Positions 1 to 8,945 of a DNA stretch of 24,966 nucleotides are shown here, piece after piece. The translations under genes were made by a program, and so were the position numbers. This stretch comes from Haplomitrium mnioides (Eukaryota; Marchantiophyta; Haplomitriopsida; Calobryales). Numbering within the stretch: the first letter of the stretch is position 1; each line of letters begins with the position of its first letter. The notes beneath the pieces were generated by a model, which did no database searches, had not been told where the DNA came from, and was given only the letters and a program-made list of their open reading frames with translations. The stretch spans positions 1-24,966 of the forward strand of contig JBNGIS010031349.1 in the NCBI GenBank assembly GCA_049999725.1, given 5' to 3'.

Positions 1-1
1 G

Positions 2-1750
2 ATATCATTCCACATTGAGGGGGAGAAGCAAATAAATGAGGTTGGACCTTCTGTCCCTCATGGCCAGAAATATGCAAGTGGACCTTTTGTCCCTCGAGGC
101 CAGCAATATCAAAATGGAACTTTTGTCCTACACGACCAGAAAAGAGAGAGTAGACCTTTTGTCACTTACAACCAAACTGGTAAACAGAGACCTTTTGTCT
201 CCCAAGGCCAAAATTCTACAGATGGACCTACAGTCCAAAGAGGATACACAAGCCTGATGACAAAACAACGACCTTCTGTCCTTATGACAAAAACAAAATG
301 CCAGGCTATGAATGACATGTTGCAAACAACAACAGACAGATCATGTATGAGGCCAGGCAACTTGCTGAGCACGCATGACAACAATGGACCTTCAATCCCC
401 ACAAATGATCTGCAAAACATGCAACAATATACTGGGCCTTTAGTCCAGCCAACAAAGAAGATGTAAAATAAACATCAACAGGGATCTTTAGTCCCACATC
501 GCCCAAACAGAGGCATACAAGTGGTAGGGACATCTATGGCAACAAATAGGATATCATCAAAAATATCAGACTAGAAGATGGCTGTACAAGTCCTGCAATC
601 AATGTACGGACTTAAACAGAGCGGTAGAAACTGGTATCAAAGATTCAAATCAGAAATGATGACCCTAAACTTTACAAATGAGGACATTGCACCATGTCTC
701 TTTATGAAACAAGAAAATCCTGAATACGTCATAGTGGCTATATATGTAGATGACATTAACATCTTTGGCACACCACGACTGGCCAAAGACACCATTGAGA
801 AACTGAAAGACATATTCGAAATGCGAGACATTGGCAAACCTGATTTCTGCCTGGGAATACAATTTGAACATCTACAAGATGGGATACTAATCCATCAATC
901 CACTTACACATCCAGAATCCTTAAATAGTTCAACATGGATAAAGCTCAGCCAATGAGCACTCCAATAGAAATCAGATCATCAGACCCCATGAGAGACATG
1001 TTCTCAAAAAGAAAAGAAACAGAACCAACCCTGGGACCTGAAAAATCATACCTTTCAGCAATAGGGGCACTAATGTACCTTGCAAATCAAACAAGGCCAG
1101 ACATAGCTTTTGCCGTCAACTTGCTAGCAAGACATAGTTCCCAACCCACTATACGACATTGGAACAACATCAAAAGGATTTTCAGGTACCTTCAAGGAAC
1201 CACAGACATGGGACTGTTCTTCCCGAAAAATGCAGAACATGACATTATAGGATACGCTGATGCAGGATACCTATCTGACCCCGACGACAGCAAGTCTCAA
1301 ACAGGATATGTATTCCTTAAAGGGGGCACAGCAATATCATGGAAGAGCACGAAACAAACTATTACTACCACATCTACAAACCATGCTGAGATAATAGCTC
1401 TGTATGAGGCAAGTAGAGAATGTATTTGGTTGCGCCAACTCATTGACCACATCAACTCCAACACAGGCCAACCTCTCATCCAAGAACCTACAACTATATT
1501 TGAAGATAACAGGCCATGTGTTGACCAAATCGCCCAAGGATTCATCAAGGGTGATAGAATAAAACACATAGCTCCAAAAAATTTCTATACTCATGAACAA
1601 CATAATGACAAGATCAAGGTACAATGGATACCTAGTAAACAAAACAGAGCTGATATGTTCACAAAACCTCTACCCCCTGCTCTACACAAAGAACACACAG
1701 AGGGTATTGGTCTCAAAAATCTGTCTGAAATATACAAGAAGCATACATAA
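2..1750 (+). pseudogene. Copia pol relic: repeat spacer, half reverse transcriptase and RNase H
   Basis: One frame runs through the whole segment with only three internal stops (464-466, 572-574, 926-928) and no frameshift in 583 codons. The recognised part starts just before YGLKQSGRNW (YGLKQ at 605-619). The YVDD polymerase motif lies at 743-754. After it come the copia signatures FCLGIQ, QSTYT, YLSAIGALMYLAN and TRPDIAFAVNLLARHSS. RNase H follows with its acidic residues in ADAGYLSD, HAEIIALYEAS and FEDN, and ends with the typical ADMFTKPLP block. The first half of reverse transcriptase, with the first catalytic Asp of the copia DV..A(F/Y)L.G motif, is absent: only about 35 codons separate the repeat array from YGLKQ. 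The copy therefore cannot make an active polymerase. Downstream homology is certain; the origin of the spacer is not. Confidence 0.9.
44..495 (+). repeat. In-frame 12-codon (36-bp) repeat with a GPFV-type core
   Basis: Ten copies of a core resembling GGACCTTTTGTCC begin at 44, 80, 116, 152, 188, 224, 269, 386, 434 and 482. The first six are exactly 36 bp apart; later steps are 45, 117, 48 and 48 bp, all multiples of three. Read in the frame of the downstream reverse transcriptase, each core encodes Gly/Arg-Pro-Phe/Ser/Leu-Val, and the early units follow it with a Gln-containing segment such as HGQKY or RGQQY. Four copies (44, 80, 188, 224) also form a 4-bp inverted repeat around 5 bases, as in GGAC-N5-GTCC. 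The stretch could be a low-complexity spacer of the polyprotein or an iterated nucleic-acid motif. I know no named domain for it. Confidence 0.85.
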
Positions 1751-1821
1751 TCTCATCATCATATCTGAAACTCTGACCTGTTGTAAAATATTCCAGATTT
1801 ATGAGTTGTACTTCTTGATGC

Positions 1822-1881
<60 letters not shown>

Positions 1882-2214
1882 TGATGTTGACCACAGAATT
1901 ATTTACAGTTGTGTTATAGTGCAGCTATTCAAAAACAGATTTGTGATCTCATGGAGCATATCAGATTCAGGACCAGAGGAGAACACAACAGATAGAGGAG
2001 AACTGCCTACACGACATCATCATTTTATGATCTTTGGATAGTTTTTGAACATCATACAGATTTTTCATACATTTATTTTATTAAATACTCTATATGTGGT
2101 AGCACTCTTTCCCTCAGAAGAAAGCAAGAGGGTTTTAATGAGACTACACATATAAGAAGTATATAAGACATCACTAGTCTATAAGTGTGGCTGATTACAG
2201 GAGAAGAGTCAGCC
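1751..2214 (+). other. Copia 3' untranslated region
   Basis: This is the stretch between the end of the pol frame and the polypurine tract. It has no credible ORF beyond the spill-over of frames through the AT microsatellite. At about 460 bp it is a long non-coding tail for a copia element. Confidence 0.6.
1822..1881. repeat. (AT)n microsatellite
   Basis: About 60 bp of nearly pure AT dinucleotide, interrupted by a few C residues (ATACAT), inside the copia 3' untranslated region. Confidence 0.95.
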
Positions 2215-2223
2215 AAGGGGGAG
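2215..2223 (+). promoter_or_regulatory. Polypurine tract of the copia element
   Basis: AAGGGGGAG lies directly before the TG that opens the LTR, as expected for the plus-strand primer of a plant copia element. Confidence 0.8.
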
Positions 2224-2465
2224 TGTTATAGGACAACAGTGACACTCCTATATATGGAATGGATGTACAGATAAGAGGGACGTTTATCCCTCTCATCACT
2301 ATTGATCAGTACATGAAGGAAGGTTGTGCGGAGCGGCTGTTCTCTCTACCTCTCTCTCTGTGTGACATGCATGCTACAACATTACTCGAATAGAAATATG
2401 ACACTTAGAGTTGAACTCTTCTAGAGGAGTTTGGTTCAAATCCATTTTCTATCTACCACAAAACA
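2224..2465 (+). repeat. Copia 3' LTR
   Basis: It begins TGTTATAGG right after the polypurine tract and contains a TATA-like TATATAT at 2249-2255 and a CT-rich leader around 2340-2362. The right end is not fixed by a second copy. AACA at 2462-2465 gives a TGTT/AACA terminal match and a length of 242 bp; an end at the CA near 2460 is also possible. No target-site duplication can be tested because the left end is outside the window. Confidence 0.6.
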
Positions 2466-2860
2466 TAAATAAAGCACTCTTATGTAACACCATAATTTAC
2501 TACAGGTAAGATAACATGCTCTCTTGATTCCATAGAAAAAATCATAAAATCATCGCCAAAATTATACACTAAAAATGACGAAAGAAATGTTTATCAATGT
2601 TAAACACACGAATATTAAAAGGATTTAATAGAGAAAGTCTAGAAGGTACAAATGTACCTCTATCAATTGGATACCATAATATCAAGTCAAAACTCCTTGT
2701 CTTCATTTATAAAGGATGGGATATCCACTATCCTTTACCCATAAGAAATTGAGAGTTTTTAACTCTTTTAAAGTTAATGCAAAGTGGAGATTCCACTACT
2801 CTAAAAGTTCTTTAGTACTTCTTCAAAGAAGGGTAATCCACACTCTTTAGAGAAGACCAA
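2466..2860 (-). other. Leader of a minus-strand LTR element, truncated
   Basis: Non-coding DNA downstream, on the - strand, of the degenerate primer-binding site at 2861-2872. It fits the 5' untranslated leader of that element, cut off by the copia element at its far end. No ORF is recognisable. It holds small inverted motifs such as AAAGTTCTTTAG/CTTCTTCAAAGAAG, without known meaning. Confidence 0.4.
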
Positions 2861-2872
2861 GCTTTAATACCA
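2861..2872 (-). promoter_or_regulatory. Degenerate initiator-Met primer-binding site
   Basis: On the - strand it reads TGGTATTAAAGC, matching 10 of 12 bases of the plant initiator-methionine site TGGTATCAGAGC. It sits 2 bases from the LTR that starts at 2875, the normal spacing. It sets the direction of this element: LTR on the right, body to the left. Confidence 0.65.
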
Positions 2873-2997
2873 TTTGTAACACTACACACATACAATACAC
2901 AAACAAGTTAGCACAAGTGTAACATACAAGAGTAGTGTATAAGAAACTTAAGCAAACCCTACAAGGTAAGAGATGCCCAACAAGACACTTTCCTTTC

Positions 2998-3005
2998 TTT
3001 ATATA
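2998..3005 (-). promoter_or_regulatory. LTR TATA box
   Basis: TATATAAA on the - strand, about 125 bp upstream of the LTR end, where transcription of the element would start. Confidence 0.5.
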
Positions 3006-3130
3006 CTAAGTGGAAAGCACTTTGGTTACCAAAGTGGCAGAACCTCATTGGTTTGTTTTCTATGCTCCTCTAATTGGACCATCTTTTTTCCTCTTTCATT
3101 GATTGGACCACCCTTTAGTTTTATTCTTGT

Positions 3131-3245
3131 TTTGCCACGTGTCTGTATCCTTAGAACCTTCCAATTCACTTTAGTTCTTCTTCTGCCATGTGTTCTTATC
3201 TTAGAACCTTTTATTTTCCTTAATCCTCTTTTTGCCACGTGTTCT
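3131..3245 (-). repeat. About 50-bp tandem repeat with G-box cores in U3
   Basis: The motif TTTGCCACGTGT (or CCATGTG) recurs at about 3131, 3182 and 3231, each of the first two followed by a block ending in TTAGAACCTT. A looser copy, TTGCCACGTATC, lies at about 3311. CACGTG at 3136-3141 and 3236-3241 is the plant G-box that bZIP and bHLH factors bind. Being upstream of the TATA box, it looks like a promoter enhancer of the LTR; activity is inferred only. Confidence 0.7.
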
Positions 3246-3445
3246 TGTCCTCTTCTAAAGTAGTATTTCTAGACTTTCTCTTTACTTTTATTCGTTGAAT
3301 TTCTCTACTCTTGCCACGTATCACTCTCTCTATAATATCACTCATTTTTTGATACTCTAACTTAGTAATAGGTTTTTAGATAGAGTTGGCTCTATATCAC
3401 ACTTCCACTATTATTTGTTGCTTACTAAAGTTTGTGACCGTTACA

Positions 3446-3706
3446 TGTGTCTGGGCTATCCGAGTTGCTGATGTTGCATTGATCTAGCTTGATACTTGTA
3501 TTTTTAGAAAGAAAGTATTATTCCTAGAATTGCATTTCTAAATCCTATAGAAATTACTTTTCATCTCAATATCAATGCCTTAAGTCTAATTCATATCTTT
3601 TTAGACGGTGTCTGTTGTTTAATATTTGTGTCTTCCAATGTTGATACTTTAAAAAACATTTCTTACCTTGTAAGATAACTTGAATCTATCGTTTTGCCCA
3701 ATCAAA
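3446..3706 (-). pseudogene. Decayed continuation of gypsy pol after protease
   Basis: Directly after the stop that ends the protease frame, the same - strand frame continues as FDWAKR, a stop, then IQVILQGKKCFLK. This fits the linker between protease and reverse transcriptase in gypsy pol, where WL...IDW and GK..FLK-like blocks are common. It becomes unreadable towards 3600 and ends at the LTR boundary at 3445. No reverse transcriptase motif is found. Confidence 0.45.
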
Positions 3707-4699
3707 TTAAGTGGATTGATCTTCAAGCCAATGAAACCCTAAAATAATGTCATAATGTACAAGTGCAATAACAAATTGCATAGATTTTGTGTACGCTTTT
3801 CCAATCCTTAGAAGGAATGGCTTTTGAAAGAAAAACACGTCATGCTTTTGGATATTGGCTTTAGTCACAACACTCTCATTGATAGGCCTAAACTTTACTT
3901 TGATTATCTTAGCAAAACCTAGTGACGTAAAAGTTTTGGAGCTCCCACTATCTACCAATATTCTATAAGAATTCCACTCAATCATGCCATCAAGATGAAA
4001 CAAGGTACCTTGAATTCTTGTCAAAATTTCAATTCCATTAGAGCTTGCAAAGTTCTAAGTACGCTATTTGAATGGTTGAGGAGGTGACCTAGCTTCTGTA
4101 GCAATAAGTAATGAGTTTTGCTAATCTACCATACATATTGCTTTTTCTAATTGAACAAACTCTCTCATTATAATTTTCATTCTTGTAAGAGGCTTAAATC
4201 CTTCAACAAAGTGGTCTAGTGCTTCTTCTTCTATTATATTATGAACTTGCATAAATATATTATGAAAATATGTAACATAGCTTCTCAGAGAACCAAGTTT
4301 TTTCAAATTTCTCAATCAATCTCTTGCTACTTTTGAAGCATTTATAACCTTTAATTTTGAAATCACCACTTCTTTGAATTCATAATAAGAGCAACAAATC
4401 CATGTTGTGCTTGTTCTGTTTGATATATCCACCAAGTCTTTGCAACTCCTTCTAATTAGCTTGCAAATAGAATTCTCTTCTCTAATGTTTGTAGCTTCAA
4501 AATATTACTCAAAATTGAATGTAAATTTCTGAGATGCACCACAAACCATCTTGCCATCATATGTTTTTGGTGTTGGAAATTGCTCATAACTCTCTTCTTC
4601 TCGAAAAGTTGATCTTTATTTTATTCTCACTTCTAAAAGGCATGAAAGATATTCAAGTCATTGTAGCATTGCTTGAATCACCGCCTCTTCATTTTCCAT
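3707..4699 (-). pseudogene. Ty3/gypsy Gag-protease relic
   Basis: A single - strand frame runs from an ATG at 4697-4699 to a stop at 3707-3709 with seven internal stops (at 4658, 4616, 4505, 4316, 4121, 4064 and 4055) and no frameshift in 331 codons. The Gag part has the gypsy pattern: an N-terminal TYDGK block, then YFEATNI, then LGSLRSYVTYF, then EEEALDHFVEGFKPLTR and LEKAICM. The protease part (3707-4024) carries the catalytic triplet in ILVDSGSSKTF and ends with the flap-side signature DIILGFHWLEDQ. No CCHC zinc knuckle is visible between the two; only about 70 codons separate them, so an in-frame deletion is likely. The ATG sits about 30 bp inside the primer-binding site, giving a very short leader. 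The copy is dead. Confidence 0.85.
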
Positions 4700-4728
4700 G
4701 TTGCTCACCACAAAAAAAAAGAGGCATA

Positions 4729-4740
4729 GCTCTGATACCA
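4729..4740 (-). promoter_or_regulatory. Primer-binding site, initiator methionine tRNA
   Basis: On the - strand it is exactly TGGTATCAGAGC, complementary to the 3' end of plant initiator tRNA-Met. It is one base from the LTR that starts at 4742 and about 30 bp ahead of the Gag ATG. Confidence 0.9.
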
Positions 4741-4904
4741 ATGTAAAAGAACTCAAGAACCAAGTTCAAATGAGTAAGAACTTATAGTGAACTCTAATAA
4801 AGTTTTTCAACCAGATGCTAATAATGCAACCAAAATCCAAGCAACCAAAGAACCCAAGTGATTCGAGAGAAACTCTTGAATGAGAAGTGGGTATGAAGCC
4901 CTTC

Positions 4905-4912
4905 TATTTATA
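4905..4912 (-). promoter_or_regulatory. LTR TATA box
   Basis: TATAAATA on the - strand (within TATAAATAG), downstream of the tandem repeat and upstream of the presumed R region. Confidence 0.6.
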
Positions 4913-4954
4913 CAAGAGAAGAAGGTGTCATCCCTCTTTCTTCACTTACCAATA

Positions 4955-5100
4955 ACTTCTAATTTCAACCCTAGAATTCATCACTTAGAAGTCACTTCTA
5001 ATTTCAACCTAAAAGCTGCTCACTTAGAAGTCACTTCTAATTTCAACCCTAAAGCTTCTCACTTAGAAGTCACTTCTAATTTCAACTCTAAAAGCTCTAA
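4955..5100 (-). repeat. 39-bp tandem repeat with a 17-bp palindrome, in LTR U3
   Basis: Unit starts (ACTTCTAATTTCAAC) lie at 4955, 4994, 5033 and 5072, exactly 39 bp apart, giving about 3.7 copies. Where two units meet they form TTAGAAGTCACTTCTAA, a perfect palindrome around a central C, at 4985-5001, 5024-5040 and 5063-5079. Iterated palindromes upstream of a TATA box look like sites for a dimeric activator; that role is inferred. Confidence 0.9.
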
Positions 5101-5220
5101 AAGTTACTTTGAAGACAAATAATCTTATCCCAATTCAACCTTAAAATTAACCATTTACCACTTCCTTCACTCTTCTCTATTTTGTTATAAATAGTACAAC
5201 ATCATGCTTGTACTACTACA

Positions 5221-5690
5221 TTAGTGTTCATGCACATATAGGGTTTTGTAGTCTAGGCGCTCAAAGGGTTTTGAGTTTTGTTTTAGAGTTTTTTTGCATA
5301 CAAACTTCATTAGTCCAAATACAAGAAGGATTTTTATCTTCATTTAAAAATCCATACATGCAAAGGGCTATTATTTCCACTTTGGAGTTATTGTACACTT
5401 AGATTTTAGTAGTTCTTGTTTGTTTAAGATTCATCAAACCAAATGTGCAAGAGGTTTTAAGTTTTATTATGGAGTTTATGCACACATAAACATAATCAGT
5501 CCAAGCAAATATGAGATTCCTAATTCTACTTTGGAGTCTATGCATGCGTGGGGTTCCTAGCTCTTCTTTGGAATCTGTGAGCCTATAGGTTTTAGCAGTC
5601 TAAATGTACATAGAGGTCTGAGTTCAACTTTAGAGTTCATGCTCATATAGTGTTTAGCAACCTAAATGTGTAAAGGCTTTTAAGAAATAA
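5221..5690. repeat. Degenerate tandem array, GGAGTYTATGCAY type (block 1)
   Basis: About seven diverged units begin with a motif like TTTGGAGTCTATGCATGC, near 5220, 5285, 5380, 5468, 5532, 5569 and 5630, spaced 37 to 95 bp. Many units go on with AGGGTTTTAGCAGTCTAAATGTACATA. There is no ORF of note; the 64-codon reading at 5208-5402 crosses units and looks accidental. The same anchor recurs in the arrays at 6960-7772 and 16906-17410. Confidence 0.55.
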
Positions 5691-6290
5691 GTAGGTAGAG
5701 AACTTGTCTTTGGTTTGGAGGTTCCTCTTCATCAAAGGAAAAAAATTCAATGACTCTTGCAATCCCAAATGTTCTACTCTTAAGATCGAATGATGCAATG
5801 ACACAAAGAAAAATTTTGGCTTTCACATCATATACATTGCTAAACTTGTGATCATATCTTATTTGATGTGAAACATATCCTTCTTTTGGCTTAGAAGCTC
5901 CATTATATATTGTTGAACTTATAAAAAATATATGTTTGATTTCAGCCTCTCAGTCTTGTTGTTGAATATCAACTTGAGATGGAGCACCAAGGTATAATAA
6001 GAGTTTCTAGAATGTGATGCTGGAAGCAAGAATTTTGTTTCGATTCCTCTTTTCTTTCCTTCAATGATGTACCTCTCAATCTCTTGTTGGGCAAGAAAAA
6101 AAAATGATTCTACAATTCGTTATTAGAATATTTGAAGAACTTGTAGAGATTCTTTCTTTTGTTGGATGTAATTGCCAAGACCACTTTGTCTGCATCAACT
6201 TCCCTTGCTTCTTTTTGAAATCACTTCTTCAACATAGTCAAAATGGCAATTGAAATTCTTATATTTACTTCTGGTAGACACTTAGTTGTG
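5680..6290 (-). pseudogene. Possible decayed coding stretch, unknown family
   Basis: On the - strand one frame is open for 89 codons from 5949 down to the stop at 5680-5682, without an ATG. It includes YVSHQIRYDHKFSNVYDVKAK and ends in an acidic FFSFDEEEPPN. Further upstream, sense-like pieces in other frames (IVESFFFLAQQEIERYIIEG near 6090; EVDADKVVLAITSNKRKNLY near 6190) suggest a continuation broken by frameshifts or introns. In DNA this AT-rich an 89-codon gap between stops is uncommon but not decisive. I do not recognise the protein. It may be part of an older transposon. Confidence 0.3.
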
Positions 6291-6959
6291 AGACACTATC
6301 TAGAGGTAATGAGAATTCATCTATTTAAACTTTTTTGGTCCAAACAACTTCTCAACCAATGAAGAAGGTTGTTATAGAAAGAACTTAAAGTCCTAAGTCT
6401 CTTGTAGAATGGTTACTTGTGATTTTGGACTATAAGAAAGTTGTAGCGCCTTATTTAAACTAGTGGGCGTAAAAACCTTAACACATTTCAAAAGTCTTTC
6501 CAACATTTGATTAATTTGATTATTTGTGGACAATCAAAAGAAACCTTTCTTTGATTTTTTGACATACATTCTTTGCAATAAAGAGACTAAGACATTCAAA
6601 CAATATAGAATTGTTTTTCTCTTATATAGTATAATCAAGTTGAAGATATAATTTAGATAGTAGCAATATTTTGTTCAAAACTTCAATGATCAATTTGGAG
6701 TCACTTCTCAATTACTATTGGTTTGGAAGACCCTTAAAGAAAGATTATTGTTGAAAACTAAAGCACTAACAACATGAACGCCTACTAAACAATCTTTATA
6801 CACCCAAGTATTTCTCATCATCAACATAACATTTTCTTTTATTTTTCCAAGTTTTGTTCTTTCTTTTATTTGTTGGTCTCAATGAAGAAATAATTAGAGG
6901 ATGTAATTGACTACATCACAAAACAAGCCAATATATCAGTAACAATAGGAAAAATGTAT
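6291..6959. other. AT-rich spacer, nothing recognised
   Basis: All six frames are broken by many stops. No LTR ends, primer-binding site or tandem repeat is visible. Confidence 0.5.
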
Positions 6960-7772
6960 TTCAATTGAGGATTTTAAAGACATTAAAAGGAGTGTTCTGT
7001 GTACATTGGGTTACAAAGAGCAACATGAAGGTTGTAATAAAGAGAGAACAAAAGAGAAATAAATCCCTTACGTGCAAAGAGTCTCTAACGAGCACATAGT
7101 TAAACACTACAACACTAACTCTGTAATTGTAAGAGAACAATAGAGGAAGTAAATCTGTTGGATGCAGAGAGTCCAATTTTTTTAGGAGTTTTCAAAGAAT
7201 TCCAATTGAGCATAGAGTATAAAACATGTTTGGAGTTTTTTGGGTTGCAAAGCATTTGTAGTAATAAGACAAGAAAGAAAAATAAGTCCACACATGTGGA
7301 GTCTCATACGCTCACTTTGTAATTGCAAGAGAACAAGAGAGGAAATGAATCTTGTATACTCATGGAGTCTCTTCCGCACAAGGGGATATAAACAACAACA
7401 ACAACAATAACAAAAATGAATCCCAAACATATATGGAGTCTCTTACTCGCAAGAGGCTACAAACTACAATAGTAACTTTGTAAATATAACAGAACAAAAT
7501 AGAAATAAATCCCATGCACATAAAGAGTCTCTTCAATATAAAGTGTTATAAACAACAACAATATCTATGTAGCTACAATAACACAATAGAAGGAATGAAT
7601 CTTGTGTGCTCAGGGAATCCTATGTGCACATGGGGCTACAAACAACAATTATAAATCTATGCATGATTGGAGTCTTGTGTGCCTTTGTAGTCAACTACGT
7701 AGCAAAACATTTGTGATGATCAAATCCTATATGCACATTGAGTCTCTTGTGTATAATGGGTTACAAACTACA
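6960..7772. repeat. Degenerate tandem array, GGAGTCTCTT type (block 2, left part)
   Basis: A loosely repeated unit of about 65 to 130 bp reads GGAGTCTCTTN(4-8)CACAAGGGGTTACAAACAACAACAATAAC...TTTGTAATTGTAAGAGAACAANAGAGGAAATAAATCC. Anchors lie near 7077, 7163, 7297, 7361, 7431, 7522, 7611, 7667 and 7737. ORFs across it on both strands are accidental. The array is cut at 7772 by unit A and continues at 11698. Confidence 0.7.
7768..7772. repeat. Target-site duplication of unit A, left copy
   Basis: CTACA, identical to 11693-11697 on the other side of unit A. A 5-bp duplication is normal for LTR retrotransposons. Confidence 0.85.
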
Positions 7773-8945
7773 TGTCAGCCGGGTTTGAAGGGGCTTAGTG
7801 CAAAAATTTCAAAAAATTAAGTGAGAAGCCATGCACGTTCTATATTTTGGGTCAACAGGACTTCCAATGTACATAAAAAGGGCTCAAGGCATGCTTGAAG
7901 AGAAAGGGAGGATTGAGGTGAGGACAAGGTTACTTCATAGGTCGGATGGAGAAAAGAGAAGAAAATAAAAAGTAATAAAACTAACTTATTTGTTGGGGGC
8001 CAAGCCAAGCCCACTAACCATGTATCTAACTAACTATCTAACTCAGAGGAAAGTGTGCCTTGGGGAAGGGTAAGCCCTGAAATAGGTCCGTCCAGGGGCA
8101 GGAAGTGGATATCCGGTGGCCTTACACCCCTCTAGGGGGCTGCCTTTTGAAAGGAAGAGAGGGAGATGTGGGAGGGAAGATGTGGATCGGGTGCAAGCCA
8201 AGGAGAGGATTGAATGCGCAGTAGGGGATCAGATCAAATTGCGAGGGAGAGCTTGATCGGGTGCAAGCCAAGGAAGGGATCAAATTGCGGGGATTTTGAA
8301 GCACAGAAATCAGAAGTTCAAAGGATGTGCGCAAGTGGAGATACATCGTGGTGTTAGTGTAATGAGGAGCAATGACGAAATTAAGTGAGAACGTGAAGAA
8401 TCTCGAGGAGAATTTGGATTCGACTCTTGGAATTTGAATATAAGAGTGAAGATCTGACAGAGCGAAGAAGCCATGATGTGATATGTTGCATTGCAGACTC
8501 CAGCTATGAAGAAACGCCTCTTCAAGGAATAAAGAGCCTTGCGATGAAAGAATCATGCGATGAGGAGAGCGGATGAAGGATGCTACGCTGCGAAATCAAA
8601 ATGCTGGTGTCGATCAAGTGAGACAATGCTGCATTCTGTTTGGGAATTGAACGACAAAAAAGAAGGTTACCTGATCTAAACCGAAGGCTGCAGATTGTGT
8701 TGAAGAGATAATGAACGATCGAGCTGTTTGGGAAGAAGAATCTCTATTGCGCGATCGAATAGAGAGGAGGTGCAGCGAATGATCGACTTGTGGATTGGTT
8801 TGATAGGAAGAAAATGAAGAATCAAATGAGAATGAGCGAAACGACGAACAATCGGATTGAAGAACAAGTGATCTGCGAAGAGTTGAAGACCGATGTCCGT
8901 GGTGTCAGATCCGAAGAACGGAGCGGAAACCAGCCTTCCTAAATA

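Larger units (their letters stand above)
1..2465 (+). mobile_element. 3' part of a Ty1/copia LTR retrotransposon
   Basis: A copia-type element enters from the left edge. In order it shows an in-frame repeat region, the C-terminal half of reverse transcriptase, RNase H, a 3' untranslated stretch with an AT microsatellite, a polypurine tract and a 3' LTR. RNase H lying downstream of reverse transcriptase at the end of pol fits copia, although integrase is not in view. The 5' LTR, gag, protease and integrase, if present, lie outside the window. The N-terminal half of reverse transcriptase is missing from the place where it should be, so this copy is rearranged as well as carrying stop codons. 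It appears to lie inside the leader of the minus-strand element to its right. Confidence 0.85.
2875..3445 (-). repeat. 5' LTR of the second minus-strand element
   Basis: The 571-bp unit has perfect 6-bp inverted termini, TGTAAC at 2875-2880 and GTTACA at 3440-3445, and is bounded on the left by the primer-binding site. On the - strand the U3 part carries a tandem repeat with G-box cores, then a TATA box at 2998-3005, then about 120 bp that would be R and U5. The neighbour on the right is the decayed pol of a gypsy element, so this element seems to have inserted there. The second LTR is not in the window. The ORF at 2973-3263 (+) and the one at 3026-3238 (-) are chance readings of the repeat. 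Confidence 0.6.
4742..5220 (-). repeat. 5' LTR of the gypsy element
   Basis: The left boundary, TGTA at 4742, is fixed by the primer-binding site. The right boundary is proposed at TACA, 5217-5220, which gives TGTA/TACA ends and 479 bp; there is no second LTR to confirm it. On the - strand the order is U3 with a 39-bp tandem repeat, a TATA box at 4905-4912, then about 160 bp of R and U5. The ORF at 4880-5122 (+) is a by-product of the 39-bp repeat, whose length is a multiple of three. Confidence 0.65.

Noticed and set aside
2483-2490. TGTAACAC, like the start of the LTR at 2875, as a possible second LTR of element 2
   Set aside because: Similarity stops after eight bases.
4880-5122. 80-codon ORF with 13-residue repeats
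   Set aside because: It is the 39-bp LTR repeat read in frame; it lies antisense in U3 of the gypsy LTR.
8122-8556. 144-codon ORF on the - strand inside unit A
   Set aside because: Ser/Phe/Pro-rich reading of purine-rich DNA within a non-coding unit; no motif, and an overlapping frame is also open.
8907-8919. Primer-binding-site-like TGGTGTCAGATCC in unit A (11 of 13 matches)
   Set aside because: No LTR end precedes it and no matching second LTR could be found, so the match is probably chance.
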